Shown: positions 49,704 through 63,100 of the stretch, in pieces | Layout: every line of letters begins with the position of its first letter | Numbering within the stretch: the stretch's first letter is position 1 | Assembly: GCA_003640385.1 (NCBI GenBank) | Contig: RCAB01000191.1 | Coordinates: 1 to 64,000, forward strand | Origin: Setaria digitata | Lineage: Eukaryota; Nematoda; Chromadorea; Rhabditida; Setariidae | Direction of reading: 5' to 3' | Length of the DNA stretch: 64,000 nucleotides | Notes under the pieces: model-generated | What the model was told of the DNA's origin: nothing | Databases searched by the model: none | What the model saw: only the letters and a program-made list of their open reading frames with translations | Made by a program: the position numbers and the translations under genes

Positions 49704-50682
49704 ATGAGTGAAGGTGGTGGTAAACGTTCAGATGATGAAGGTGACGATTTGTTATGGAACGATTTTGAGAGCTGCGCTCAATCGGTCACACTGTTATATC
49801 GTAATCCATCATGGAAGGCAATGCAAACCGCTGCAGCATCTACAACTCAACTATACAAAAGTGGAATCGAACACAAGAAAAAGGCATATGATCGAGGTTT
49901 TTTTTTATTTCATTTCCTGCCTTGCTGTTAATGGCATCAGTAATATTTTAGAATAATGCAGTTGTGGTTGCAACTTATGCATAGCGTTACTTGCTTAGAA
50001 AAGAACTCATTTTAACTGTTCATCTGAATCAATCCGTTTGTTAATTTTCATAGGTTACTCAGTAAACAAAATTTTGCATTTTGGGAATTCTCAATTGCTT
50101 ATTTGATATGCACCTAATTTATCTGACAGGGACAATTTTTATTATTTCGTAAATAATGGGATAGATAGTTGCATGTTTCAATTTCAGGTTATGTAGCAGG
50201 TAGGCAAACTCTTGCACGCGAAATCTATGCTTTACGTCGCTGTAGTGGAGTATCTATTGATGACGTCTGGAAACTGCTGTCAAAAATCGTTTGTGCTGCG
50301 GAATACGGGTATTCTTCACGAAGCCCAACGCCGGAGCAGACTGATAGTCCAGCGGTTTCGTTTTTCCAGCAGGCTAGTAATTTTTGCTTATTTTCTATAA
50401 ATGAAAAGGATTATTTTGATAACTTGCGTAATTTTAATCTGAAACAGTTGAAAACTGTAGGATCATAATGAGGTTTGGAGTGGGTCACACCCATTATTGC
50501 ATTAGCAGTGAAAGAATTATCTTCAGTTTTAAATTTTTCAGGCATTATGTATTCCTGCTAACGTCGCTTGTCCACAACGTGCCACGGAATTGAATACTTT
50601 TCTGTCACGTCAGGTTCATCGACGGCGTAAACGACGTCATTCGCCAACAGAGTTCCCTTATAAAAAGATCTTCCGCTCATAA
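49704..50682 (+). CDS. HAPSTR1 (C16orf72) homologue, three exons
   Basis: Resembles HAPSTR1/TAPR1, a nuclear partner of the ubiquitin ligase HUWE1 in stress responses. Exons: 49704-49896, 50188-50354, 50542-50682; 166 residues, clearly shorter than human (about 275). Matching parts are SWKAMQTAAASTTQLYKSG followed by HKKKAYDRGYVAGRQT (human LWVPFQNAATAVTNLYKES ... SFDIGIQIGYQ) and the C-terminal LNTFLSRQ with a basic RRRKRRH and a KK/RS end. The N-terminus is acidic (SDDEGDDLLWNDFE). The exon 2 donor is uncertain: GCG|GTTTCG at 50354 keeps the frame, but a GC donor after CAGCAG at 50366 would too. Assignment rests on these two blocks, so name confidence is moderate, gene confidence high. Confidence 0.75.
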
Positions 50683-51794
50683 TAATGCTTTCAATGCCTG
50701 CAGATTGGTGTTCGCGGTCATTTTCTTTTGAAAATGCTTCATTTTTTCGTCATCTACATTGTCGAACTTTCTTATTCCTTTGATCGTTTCCTTCTGGGAA
50801 TCCTCAATGAAAGCGAGGTTGTGGGATGTAGGATGAAGTATGAAAAGAAGATTAAGTAAAAGCGACCGAGGGGGTCATATTTTTTGTTTTTTATTTTCAA
50901 AGCCATTTGCGGAGGGGAAAGGAAAATTGAAATATACTGGAACAGTAAATAGAATATTTTGAAGACATCATTAAGTGAATAGGAGAACGATGATTGGAGT
51001 AAGTGCTTGTGTATGTTGATAAATTTTTCAGGCTTAGATATCTTAATCATTAATTAGTCATATTTTATAAGATGGGATGGAAGATAAAATATCTTTAGCT
51101 TTCATAAGCTTTTCATGAAGAAGCTTTTCTAATTTTATTTGGGTACAGACGGATTTTTTTTACATTGGTTAGCAGTTTTTTTTTTTTTTTTAGTAAAATT
51201 CACTAATCACAGAAAAACTTGTTAAGAAGGTCATTTTTTTATTAGGTCTTTTTTTTTCTCGAAAATGTTTAGCTAATTCTGTTATAAAGACAAAAAAAAA
51301 AAGGGTAGAAAAGGGATTTTAGCGTGAATTCGCTCAATGTAGAATGATATGAGGAAGGAGGGGGGGAAGGATTGGGGAGGGTAATTCTTTTTTTTTTTTT
51401 TAGTTGTTAGAAGAAAATTTTCTTATATAGAGTGGAAAGAAAAGTCTCTTCCACTGGAATTCCGGTTTTTCGAGTGTGCTTTCATCCAAATTTCCTGTGT
51501 TTTTCATAGTAATTTGAATTAGATTTCCGGTCTTTTAACATTCTTTTAGATGAAATTCAAGCATCACGAAGGATTTCCCTGTAGAAACATGGAAAAGAAG
51601 TGATTATTGCTGAATATTTCCTTATAAGGAACCTTTAGCTTTAATGTTGTATTTTAAAATTTTGGGTAACCGGTGGATTTATAGAAACTTCAAGTTTTGT
51701 TTTGATGTTTTAAAAGCTTTCGCCATCTACTCTCCGATTAATGAATCCATTTTCGGGTATTTGTAGAAAGTTGGAGTGGCAGACAGTTGTAGCG

Positions 51795-51820
51795 TTTTTT
51801 TTTTTTTTTTTTTTTTTTTT
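51795..51820 (+). repeat. T26 homopolymer
   Basis: Uninterrupted T run in the presumed 3' UTR or spacer. Confidence 0.9.
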
Positions 51821-51943
51821 CAACTAAATGATGAGTATAGCAATGTGATTTAGCTAGATTTGTGTGTACTCTTTTTTTCTGTCAAACGCCAGTGTGATTT
51901 GAATATTTCTGTGTTATCAAAGTATCAAAATGTAAACGATTTC

Positions 51944-51949
51944 AATAAA
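51944..51949 (+). terminator. Candidate distal poly(A) signal of the HAPSTR1 homologue
   Basis: AATAAA about 1.26 kb after the stop, the first canonical signal I see. It would give an unusually long 3' UTR for this window. Confidence 0.35.
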
Positions 51950-52680
51950 AAAATTTAAAATCACTTATTTTGCTGGTCTTTCCATTAGTCGTTTTTTTCG
52001 TGCAATTCAGTGATTATTTTGTAGGTAATTTCTAGAGTCTAACAAGAAAAATGCATTATTGATTTAGTGCAGAATTTGAAATTTTTATCTTGAAAGCTAG
52101 TTCATTTAATTGCTCGATCCAAAAAGTTAAAAGCACATAGCAGAAGGTGGCTGTTAAGGTGTTCTTTAGATTTTCTATTGGTTATGTAGGGTTGTGTATG
52201 AAAAAATAGCTATTTTAGCATTTTATCCAAATGTACATATATTGGAGAAAAGAATGGTGCTTAAAATTTTGGTCATTTTGTTGCGTAGTTAGAGGGAGAA
52301 AACTATTTTGTGCTCATTTGGTCAGTTCGTGTATGGAGTGGTTTTCTTGTTTTACAATTTATGTACTATTCTATTTTTTTTTTTTATTTTTCAGATTTCC
52401 AGGTTCAGTGCTTTTATTCCATGGGGAGCCTTTCCAATTCTAAAATTTTATAGAAAATATATTTGATTTTTTTTATTCTGGTTAAGTAAATAAGCAGTAA
52501 AAAATTTTATTGTTCACTCTTCGTTTGAGTTGTCGCTAACTGCTAAAAAAAATGCTCATATGCAATCGTATGCAGTATGTCTAATTCGATCTACATTTAT
52601 TTGATACTAGGTGATGTTCCCTGTATACACTAAGTGACTCTTTGACATTGGTACAGTCTTCTTAGTTATATTTTTTGCAG

Positions 52681-54491
52681 CCGCAAAACGAGCATATTGA
52701 ACTACATCGTAAACGTTATGGGCGTCGATTAGACTATGAGGAAAGACTGTGAGTATTTTCTCTACAGATTGTGTATTTAGAATGTCAGTATTATTAGTGA
52801 GTAATTTCTTCAACTTTAATAGCAAGTAGTTTCTGTATTTCTGCATCTATGGAAATAGGGAAGAAGCTACATCTTGACATTTATTACAGTGATGTCCCCT
52901 GCATCATTCGACATAAATGTTTGCTGGAAAATAAACAGATGCGATATTATCAGCTTTATAATAATACAAGAAAGAACAGATTTTTAACAATTGTATTTGA
53001 ATTATTTAGAAAAGAAAAAAATATTTTCATATCTTGTATTGCAGAAGAAAGCGTAATGCTCGAGCCGGTCATGAGCGTTCCCAATATGCCAAGAAAATAC
53101 GTGGTCGAAAGGCTAAACTGTATCACAAAAAACGTTATGCGGAAAAGGTTTGCACATATTTCCTTATGAAGTTAGTTTAATATCAGAGCCGGTTAAAAAA
53201 AAAAATCCTTATTTAATAAGTTAATTTAGTCTATTCTGTTTGTTGTATGCACCTAATCAGAACATGTTTTAGGTGGAGATGCGACGATTACTGCGACAAC
53301 ATGAAGAGAAACAACAGACAGGAACAAGTGAAGAGCCTGACAGAGGGGTAGTGCCGGCATATCTGCTTGACAGACAACAGCAAACGACCGGAACGATGCT
53401 TTCATCAATGATAAAGCAGAAACGGAAGGAAAAAGCGGTAATTGCTATGCATCATTAGCAAAAAATATTACTGTCATGATTATCAAACTAGCTTTCTGAC
53501 GGATCGAGAAGTTCTGACCTGAGAAGCAGTTATTTTGCAGGGTAAGTACCAGGTACCTATACCAGCGGTCAAGGCAGTGAGTGATGCAGAAGCTTTCAAA
53601 GTAGTGAGAACTGGTAAAACTCGACGAAAAGGATGGAAACGAATGGTTACAAAAGTTACCTTTGTTGGTGAATCATTCACAAGAAAGCCAGCTAAATTTG
53701 AACGATTCATACGACCGATGGGTTTGAGATTTAAAAGCGTAAGTTCATTTTTATTGTGTAAAATGAATTTCGTTCTCTTTTTTTTTTAATTTTGTTTTTC
53801 TTTTGTTGTGATTTTTCCTTACTGGAGAAAAAATAAGAGGGTGAGAAACTAAGGTAGTGATGCTGTTGTTTTAATTATCTTTTTCTTTCAGAATTTTTAT
53901 TGATCTTTCCATTAATTAATTAATTGATTTTCCGATATTGATGTTGTTTGGTATTTAAATATGGTAACATTTTTTATAGGCACATGTAACACATCCCGAG
54001 CTACAAGCTACGTTCCAGTTGCCTATTGTTGGGGTCAAAAAAAATCCATCGTCATCACTCTACACATCATTGGGAGTTATAACGAAAGGAACAATTATTG
54101 AAGTGAGAATTTGTGTTTTCCCAACTGAATTGTATTTTTTATTCGTAATTTTTCTCTTTTTTCTTTTACGAAAAAAAGTTCTGTCATTTGGTAGAGTCTT
54201 ATTTATTGATTTATTATTACTAGTTTTCAAGCATTATAAAAATAACTTCTTTCCAAATAAATATTTGTTTCATTTTCTCTTAACTGAAAGCATATACTTT
54301 ACTGTTTAATATATATTGTTTAGAATATTTTTATAAAATTTGTCTTGTTACGTTTATATAGCAAGCTTCAGGTGAATATATCTGAACTTGGTATGGTCAC
54401 GCAAGGCGGTAAAGTAGTATGGGCGAAATATGCTCAAGTAACAAATCATCCTGAAAATGATGGCTGTATCAATGCTGTATTGTTGTTATAG
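52681..54491 (+). CDS. nsa-2: Ribosome biogenesis protein NSA2, lacking a located start codon
   Basis: NSA2 is a nucleolar assembly factor for the 60S subunit, needed for 27S pre-rRNA processing. Exons: 52681-52748, 53045-53147, 53273-53437, 53541-53738, 53980-54102, 54372-54491, giving 258 residues from the second codon, where the animal protein has about 260. The first exon opens directly after TTTTTTGCAG with [14 protein letters not shown], exactly residue 2 of the family ([15 protein letters not shown]). Thus the initiator Met must be on a separate upstream exon consisting of little more than ATG. Other blocks: [76 protein letters not shown] and [20 protein letters not shown] at 54506-54511 serves as poly(A) signal. 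Confidence 0.94.
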
Positions 54492-55078
54492 TTTTTATGA
54501 AATGAAATAAAATTATTGCAGTTAAGAATATTGTGCTTTTCCTTTTGTCACTTTAAGTCCTTGACTATCTGCTCAGAAGTGATGAGAACTTTCCGATGTA
54601 TCGATTTTTCTTGAGTAGAATTATATTTAGTATGCAAAATGAAGTCTCATTTGCGTTCTTTGTCGGTGAGTAATTATGAATAAGCTTACAAGTGATTTCT
54701 TTTACCGATAATTGAAAAAAAAAAAAAAAAAAAAACGAATTATTACGGTGATCTTGTTTTTTCTAATTATACGAAGATGTACGAAAATGTGGAAAAACAA
54801 CCAAGTAGGAATGTGAACCTGTCGGTTCCGTCAAGCTAGGATAGTGTTGTTTCAAGAACAAGGTCCTAAAAGGAAATGAGTGTGTGTGATTACTTTTATT
54901 TTTCTCATATTATATCAAGATCCTGGTGATTTTCATTAGCGTCTTGAAATGTGAAAATTTGCTGTAAAGCGCTCATGAAGTTCTGTCAACCACAGAGAAC
55001 TAGAATTGAGGGCTGTTTTCTGTTTTTCGAGAATTGCTTTTCGAAATTTCTTTAGATTATAATTTAGGTGATTTTTAG
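54492..55078 (+). other. Spacer between nsa-2 and TP53RK
   Basis: 587 bp between two same-strand genes, with the nsa-2 poly(A) signal at the left and the TP53RK acceptor TTTTTAG touching its ATG at the right. Contains an A run at about 54716-54735. Compatible with an operon spacer. Confidence 0.5.
54506..54511 (+). terminator. Poly(A) signal AATAAA of nsa-2
   Basis: Canonical hexamer 15 nt after the nsa-2 stop, giving a very short 3' UTR. Confidence 0.7.
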
Positions 55079-56600
55079 ATGGATGAAACAGCCGAAACAA
55101 TCGAATCAGAATGGCTTTCGATGGTTTCAAAGCCTTTCAGACAAGGTGCTGAAGCTTGTCTATATCGATGCTTTTATTTTGGTCGAAAAGCAGTCATCAA
55201 AGAGAGATTCATTAAAGCTTACAGGTTTTGGGAGGAATTAATTTATACATTTGATGAATTAAGTCAGTTTTTTCTTCCTAAGAATTTTTTTGGGAATTCC
55301 GGTCTTTTCCATTATCCATCGTGAGGGTGATTATTTGGTGTGCCGACAGTTCTTTTTTTTTTTTTTTTTTTGAAGGTTTAGATTTAAAGGCAGAAATTAT
55401 TTGATTGAACTTGAAAATCAAATTTTAGAAACTGAAGAATATTTTTTTAGGCATCCATTACTGGATACGATTTTGACAAAGGAACGTGTGAGAGCTGAAT
55501 TAACTGCTTTGAATAAGTGTAAAATAGTTAGTTCGTCAAATGTTTATTGAATTTATCGTAAAATGATCGTCAAATAACCTTCCTGTTATTAAATTTAATG
55601 ATTTTTGGGTATTACAAGTGGGCTAACTTAAAGCAAATCAGTATATTTTTCTTCTTTTCCCTTTTGATTTTAATAAGCATTAAATTAAATTTTTTTTTTT
55701 TAGATGGGAATTGATGTACCAACAGTATACTTTGTAAATGTTGCCCAAAATTCCTTTATCATGGAAGAAATATTGAATGGGATCACTGCTCGACAGTTTA
55801 TCGATGATGAGAAGAATAGTAAGAATTTCGAGGTATCAGAAATTTTGCTTCTATTCCTGAAATTTAAAAAAGGGAATTTTTTTTTCTCAACTTCACTTCC
55901 TTTTTTTGCAAATTCTTTCAAATGATTAATTTTGGGCATTCCAAGCAAACAATTTGTATTCTTATTAAGTTAAAAAGATGGTTCATTGTTCCATGCGACG
56001 GTGGTTCCAGGCGACAGTCACTGATTTTGGTATTCGATTAGGTCAAATTATAGCAAAACTACATCTTAATGGTATTGTCCATGGTGATTTAACAACCTCT
56101 AATATGCTCCTTCGAAATGGAAATCCTGAAATGATTGTTCTTATCGATTTCGGTCTTGCTGAGGTAGTAAGTTCCTTACAAATAGAATTTACAAAATTTT
56201 GGAGAAGTTAAATCAATTCATCGCATTGTTGCAATAAAATTATTGGAATGAATGAGTTTGTTATTTGAGAAAAAACTTTCGATTCCGATTTAATCGCATG
56301 AAAAGGAGAATGAATAAATTTGGAAACCTTTCCAAATTAATTTCAGGTCTGCTTTTATTCACATCCAAAATTTCATTAAATGATATAACAATTTTACAGG
56401 GTAATGCAACAGTGGAAAGTAAGGGTGTCGATTTGTATGTATTGAAACGAGCTGTGTTAAGTACACATAATGAAGTAGAATTCTTCTTCGATAGTATTAT
56501 GAGAGGGTATGAGTTATTTAACAAAAAACAATATGATGCAGTTTCCAAGAAACTTCAGGAAATCGAAAGGCGAGGAAGGAAACGTGAAATGTTAGGGTAG
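55079..56600 (+). CDS. TP53RK: KEOPS kinase TP53RK/Bud32, complete, five exons
   Basis: Atypical small kinase/ATPase of the KEOPS complex, which supports t6A37 modification of ANN-decoding tRNAs. Exons: 55079-55224, 55451-55526, 55704-55832, 56011-56163, 56400-56600; 234 residues against about 253 in human. Seen motifs: QGAEACLYR in place of a glycine loop, the ATP-binding Lys41 in KAVIKERF, RHPLLD, the hinge MEEILNG, the catalytic loop HGDLTTSNML with Asp143 and Asn148, the DFG at 163-165, KGVDLYVLKRA, and the Bud32-type C-terminus ERRGRKREMLG. As in the family, the C-lobe is minimal. The acceptor TTTTTAG directly abuts ATG, so the mature leader would have no gene-encoded 5' UTR. AATAAA at 56645-56650 follows. 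Confidence 0.95.
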
Positions 56601-57145
56601 TTTCAATTGATGTTCAGGAATTTCTTTCATTTCTTTGTTTTGCCAATAAATCATTTCACTGATTTTCTTTAAATAGCATATCAGAGTTAATATATAAACT
56701 TTCGCTTTAAACACTTCCCTATTTTTTCTTCACTAAGAATTATAATTTTGGGAAAAATTTAAAATCCCTACAATCCAAGTTGGGATATCTCTATGTTTAG
56801 TTTCTCGAAATTTTATTTTTTGCATAACCTATTAATAGTCTCTATGAAAAAGAAAATGAAAGTTATCATAATATATTCAAACATGGAATGAACTATTTTA
56901 TGTATATTATTCGGTAAGTACATTTAATGAAAAAGAAGTGGATAGAAGAAAGTTAAAAAGAGGGAGATCAGTTTTAAATTAATTGCTACCCGGAAGCGAT
57001 AAAGGATTTCAAAATTTCAATTCTCCGGGGATGTGTGTCAGAGGTTTTCGATTTTAAATTCAATTTTAGGTGTGAAAACTTAACTATTTTTCTGCTTTCT
57101 TTTTTAGACAGATAGAATGTTAAAAGCGAGAAGGTAATAAAAGTT
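56601..57145. other. Tail-to-tail spacer, TP53RK and the BIG-like gene
   Basis: About 0.55 kb holding the 3' ends of two converging genes. Nothing else is recognised. Confidence 0.6.
56645..56650 (+). terminator. Poly(A) signal AATAAA of TP53RK
   Basis: Canonical hexamer 45 nt after the stop codon. Confidence 0.65.
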
Positions 57146-60100
57146 TTAAATTTTTACAAGTTCTGAAAAATGATAAAATTTTGTAAGTCTACGAAGGAAC
57201 CGTCCAGCAAAATTACGTATTCGTATATTGGAAGAACCAGAAATAAGAATCGTTGCATTTTCATAAATTATTGGTAAAAATTTTTCAAATCGTTCATGAT
57301 CTTCGCGTAAAAATGCTTCCAAAATTGCCAGCGACATTTCAGTCCATGCATAGCAACGTATTTCACCATCCTGTAAATTGAAGGAATAAAATATCTGGCA
57401 TATATCTCTCAAAAATGACAAAAAAAAAAAAAAAAAAGCTCTATAAATATAATGAAAATTATTTCTGTAGAATCCTGTTACTATTATCGTTTTTTTCTCT
57501 TTGTCTGTGTTAGTTAACTAAAAATTGCTACTCTATCAAATATTTTCCCTTTTTTATTGGCATAGATGAAATATCAATATCTTATGTTAAGAAATATTGC
57601 CTAACTGTTACTTTTTATTTTATTCACTCTTTCAAGTGCAAATTATTCTTTTTCTTTTTTTCAAATTTTTTCTTGAAACTGTTTTTTTTTTTTTTGTCTT
57701 CCATTCAAACTGCACAGTTTTTAAATGAATGGAAAAGGAAAAACCATACAGAGAGAATTAACTCTTCTTCAGCAATAGTTTGGTGTTGTTCATTATCGGC
57801 CATAAATGGATTACAACGTTTTGTTATTGGTACTAATGTTTGGGCAATTTTTGAACGTCTATAGTCAGATATAATTTCGGTTGTTTCTTCGGTTGTTATC
57901 AATTTATACAAATTTTCATCCGTTGAATTGCTACGAATTAGTGTAACGTGCTGTAAATCAATAATAATATATAAGCAACTATATAATATGATATGATAAA
58001 TTTAAAACTAAAATAAATTCCTCGAAAAAACTCATTAAAGGAAAAAAAATAATTTCTGAGAAATCAGTCGATGAAAAAAAAACACACACACACACATATA
58101 TGCTGAATATTTAACAAGGAAGAAAGACAGCCAATCGATCGATTGATCAAGCAATCAATCAATCAATCAGGCGACATTCAAGATCAGAGATGTTTGCTGC
58201 TAACATTCTTCAAAAATGGCAAATTAGTCTGCTAGCAAAAGCTGAGATTATAATGCTTTCCGATTCTCATAGAACGATGATTTCTTACTTACGTGATGTG
58301 TGATTTATATAGGTAACGTAGCGTTTCTATTTCAATTTTTTTCTCGATATTCGTATGACACACTAATTTACCTGTGTGACGTGCGATCTAGCCAGGTAAC
58401 GTAACGCTTCCGTTGCAAGTTTTTTCTCAATTCCACACAAATACAAACATATTTCACGATGGCATAATTGTAGTTGTTGGATGCAATAATAACTATCATC
58501 GTTCTCATTTCTATCTCTTGACAACAAACATTCAACAATTGCTTCTCTAAAAACACCAAAATAAAGGAGGAAAAAATGAATAAAATATCTTGATTTTTTT
58601 TTTCTTCAAATTTAAAAAATAGTGAAATTCTATTGAAAATTACAAAAAAAAAGTTTCACTTAAGTTAAAACTTCTTAGCATTCATTTTTTTTTTATAATG
58701 CTGTCCATTGCACTACAGTAGCTTAATAAATGAAGTTAGGAAAAAGAGATGAGAAAATTAGCTGAAAAGTGCTGATAAAATGATAAGGAACAAACTTTTT
58801 CAGTGGACATTTTCGTACCATTTCATATAATGTCAAAGAGTGTATCGTCCATGCTAGTACTGTTTGCTTGCATAAATTTGGCAGAAGCGAAAAATCATAA
58901 AGGCCTTGAAAGAGCATTTTAAGGCCCAAACGTCTGTCGAAATTTCGACCCACCAAAAATGACGCATCTAGACAGTGGAACAGAATTGCAATGTCCACTG
59001 ATGATAGGTTGTACAGATTACCTTAAAAAAGAAAAAAGACAAGTTGAAACTCACTTAGAAAGCTTTTTGAAGTTAGGAAAGTTTTAAAAGATACTCACTG
59101 AGAAAGCTTTTAAAACAAAGTAGATGAGAGAAGAAGGAAGGAAAAACGATTTGAAAATGAAACAAGAATTCATTATGCAAAATTAAAGGCGTTTTAAAAT
59201 AAATTTTACAAATTATAACGATTTTGCTACCAAAATTATTATTACTATATTATTATTATTATTGTTATTATTATTATTATTATTATTATCATCATTATTT
59301 TATTACTACATTCGCACTAAAAATTATTAACCCTTATGCATTAGTAAAATTCAATTAATTCTGTTAATCTCGAATAAANGTATCATCATTATTTTATTAC
59401 TACATTCGCACTAAAAAATATTAACCCTTATGCATTAGTAAAATTCAATTAATTCTGTTAATCTCGAATAAAAAGAAAAAAAATTAGGAGAAAGAGAAAA
59501 GAAAGAAAGGACAAACAATCATTATCAGTTTCGGATTGTTCGTCAAATTTCTTCAAAAATGCAGCATTCTGTCCATCAACGGGCAAATCAATTCCACTTA
59601 GCAATAATGTGCCAATTAGTTCCAAAATATACTGATGACTCATGAGAATATTAATTAACTCATCGCCGGAAATTCTAAAATTTTGGACTTTTGAGCAGTA
59701 AAATAATGACGATGAATGTTTTAGAAAAGAAGTAACATAGAAACAAACTTATTCTCCATTCCATCGCTATTGCGAAGTATAACTTCACGTTTTTTCGTCT
59801 CTTCCGGTTCCGGTATTGAACGGATCTGCTCATCCATCAGAAAGATCTGTGAAAATAAATAAGTAATGGATAAGACGAGGAATTTTTCACTGGTAATTAA
59901 GAGAATGGTTGATTGTGTTAAAATAATTTATCAATTATTTATCAATTAATTTATTTAATTATCTAATTATTTAATTATTTATTTAATTAATTTATCAATT
60001 ATCAAATTTATCAATTAATGTATCGTGATCCTATCAAAGTAACTACTGTTAAAGTATTAACAATATTCAGTAAGAGAATATTCAACAAATGCATAAGCAC

Positions 60101-63100
60101 AAATTTTTGATAAAAATGATTGCACTAAATTAATCAGTAAATAAGTGGCAGTGGAGTAATTAATTGGTGAGTAATTATATTGAAATAATAAATGCGTGAA
60201 TAAATTGAAATAACCGGTAGGTACAATATTCATTTTAGTTGAATAAATACTACAACGAATAAAAACATTGCGAAATTCAAATTTAAAACAAAATAAATTT
60301 TTTAAATTTAAATTTTTAATTTAAACATATGAATGCTTTCACCTGTCGAGCTAGTAATAATGTTTCACACGAAAAGTTTGAATTTTCAACAGAAGCTACA
60401 CAAACTTCACCAAAATCACCATTTGGATCATTTGAATCAACGGCATAGTAACGGATCAAAAGTCGCAGATGAGCTAAAGTTAAGCTTCTGAAATTTTGAA
60501 AATAGACATATTTCATAATTCAGCGGTAAATTGAAATGTTGAAATCAAAAAAAAAAAAAAAAAAAGGGAAAGGAGAGAAAAGAAAACTTATTAACATCTA
60601 TTAAAATAGTAAATAAAATGAAATGTAATTAAATATTTCAAGCATAAATTAATAAGCATTTGAAATTAATTATTTAAAACACAATGATTGATTTGTTTTA
60701 GAAATTCAATTTAAGCAATTAATAAGAATTTATTGCAAAAAATCTACAACTTTTCGGTCATTTTTTCTGTTTTTTTTTTTTTTCTTCCACTTTTTTCCTG
60801 AAACTTACGTTGCATTCCACAATGAGCGCACAATAATTGTCCATCGCTCAGTTGTTAATGAATGAACAGAGGTTTTAATTAGAAAACGTAAACACGCATA
60901 TCCCAAACGTGCAATCCGATTCGGCGCACACGTAATACATTCGGTGAGAAGCGTTAACGTATCGTATAATGCTCGGTTAACCCATGCATTTTCTAATAGA
61001 AAATTAATTTTTATTAAATTTCAAATTTCAAACGTAACATTAAAAACTGCTTTTTGTATTTTTTTTTTTTTTTTTTCAGCATAATTTACAATCTGTATTG
61101 GAATTTTAAAGAAGGCAATTTTTATGAATGATAAAATAAGCTTTTTATTTCAATGAATGTTAAGTAATAATGCAAATATTTCCATTACATTAAGTGATAA
61201 ACAGAAAAACAAATTTCTTCTTTCTTTTTTACAAAATTTTCTAAGAAATTTTGCTAAAAATTCTTTTTTAATGAGAGTGAAAAAGAGAGAGGAATTAATA
61301 ATTATTAATAATTAATAAATGAAGATGATAACGGGTGAGAAATGCCTTTGTCCTGTGCCAAGTATTGCTTAATAACTTCCGTAAATAATCCAATTGCTTG
61401 TTTTAAATTATTTTCATGTTTTGCAGCATCTTTGCGCATCCATTGTTGGAGCATTGGAAAAACAAGAACTGATAAACCGTATGCACCAAAATCAATGCCT
61501 AATTAAATTATTAAAATTAAAAAAGAGGAAGGAAAAGTGCAAATTAGTTATGAATTAATAAAAATAATTGTTTAGTTTTTCCATTATGAAATTAAATAAA
61601 TAAATTAATAAATAAATTCAATACANAGAGGAAGGAAAAGTGCAAATTAGTTATGAATTAATAAAAATAATTGCTTAGTTTTTCCATTATGAAATTAAAT
61701 AAATAAATTAATAAATAAATTCAATACAAATTATTTCAGCACTTTTAGTCCTTTCAATGCTAATTATTTTAAATGTGCAAATTAATAGTCGATCCAACAC
61801 TTCCAAACTAGTCATAAAATTCAAATCATCTTTGATATACGCATAACAAATAAGTCTCTTTTTAAAATTTTGCTAAAATTTTCGGCAAACTTTAAGAAAA
61901 AAAAGAAAAGAATTAAGAGTAATTTGAAAATTTAACTATTTAATAATATGAGAACTGAATTTGGCAAAAAACACTCGCACCATTGCATGAATTTTGATAA
62001 TTTAAAAATTTATAAATATATCCCTCTCTTTTTCTTGTTTTGTAAGAAAGAAATGAAAAAGATAAGAATGAAATATACCAAATTTAGTATTAGCTTGATC
62101 AGTGATCAGATCAGCAATAGTTCGAAGTAAATTTGATTGTAATGATGCCGGACAGATAAATGTAACAGCCGTAAGGCCTTCCAGTAATGATAAGTAAACT
62201 TCAGTGCAACTTCGCTTTGATGCCGTATAATTTTTCCATGGCATAATTGTTTCCGGCACTGATAAATTTTGAATTAATCAGTAATTGATAAGAGAAGTGA
62301 ATTATTTTTCCGTATTGTCATTCCCATGCTGACAGTTAAAAAAATCAAACGTCGAAATTTTTCCACGATATAATTATTTTTGGCGCTAGCAAATTGTGAA
62401 TGAATCATTTATTGGTAATATAAATATAAATTATTTTCCTTGTCAATTTAAAACAACTGATGAAAAATTCAAGTAATTGATTTTTGAAATTTTTTACGAA
62501 AAATTAAATTTCAAATGCCTACATCCAATACTGTCAGAATTATTCATTGCTTCATTTTAAATCTCTTCTTTGTTAAATTAATATTGCTAATTAAAAACGA
62601 AAAAACAAAAATAAAACACTTTTTTGCTTCTGTTTCTAGCTTTTTTTTTCTGTTTAAAGTAAATTTTAGCAATGAATTAAATAATACCGAAGAAATTTGA
62701 AATGAAAGAATTTTTTAAGCAAAGAAAAAAAAAAACTGATATAAATGAAATTTTGTATGAAAGAAATGAACAAACGCTGAAGGGAACGATCGAGATCAGT
62801 TGGTGGAATTCTTTGACTGATATGAAAACATTGTTCCTCAATTAAAACAGTTGATAATGGCTCCATTAAAAATGATAAGTTTGTAAATCGATCAACACAT
62901 TGCTGATTACGTTCACGCAATATCAACCTGACAAAATCAATAAATCTATCAGAATAATTAGGAATTAGTTTAAGTTATTCTTTTTTTCTTAGAAGTTTTC
63001 AAATATTTTTTTCCCTGTTTTAAAATATTTGCTAAATAGTTTAATTGCTAGAAAATATAATTCAAAACTGCTCTTTTTTTGAATTATTCAACAAATAATC

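Larger units (their letters stand above)
50683..52680 (+). other. HAPSTR1 3' flank and nsa-2 upstream region
   Basis: About 2 kb without a supported complete exon. It includes a T26 run at 51795-51820. The initiator codon of nsa-2 should lie here or to its right end, on a tiny exon; the only ATG directly followed by GT in the 700 bp upstream is at 52254-52256 and its donor context (GTGCTT) is poor. Confidence 0.5.
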
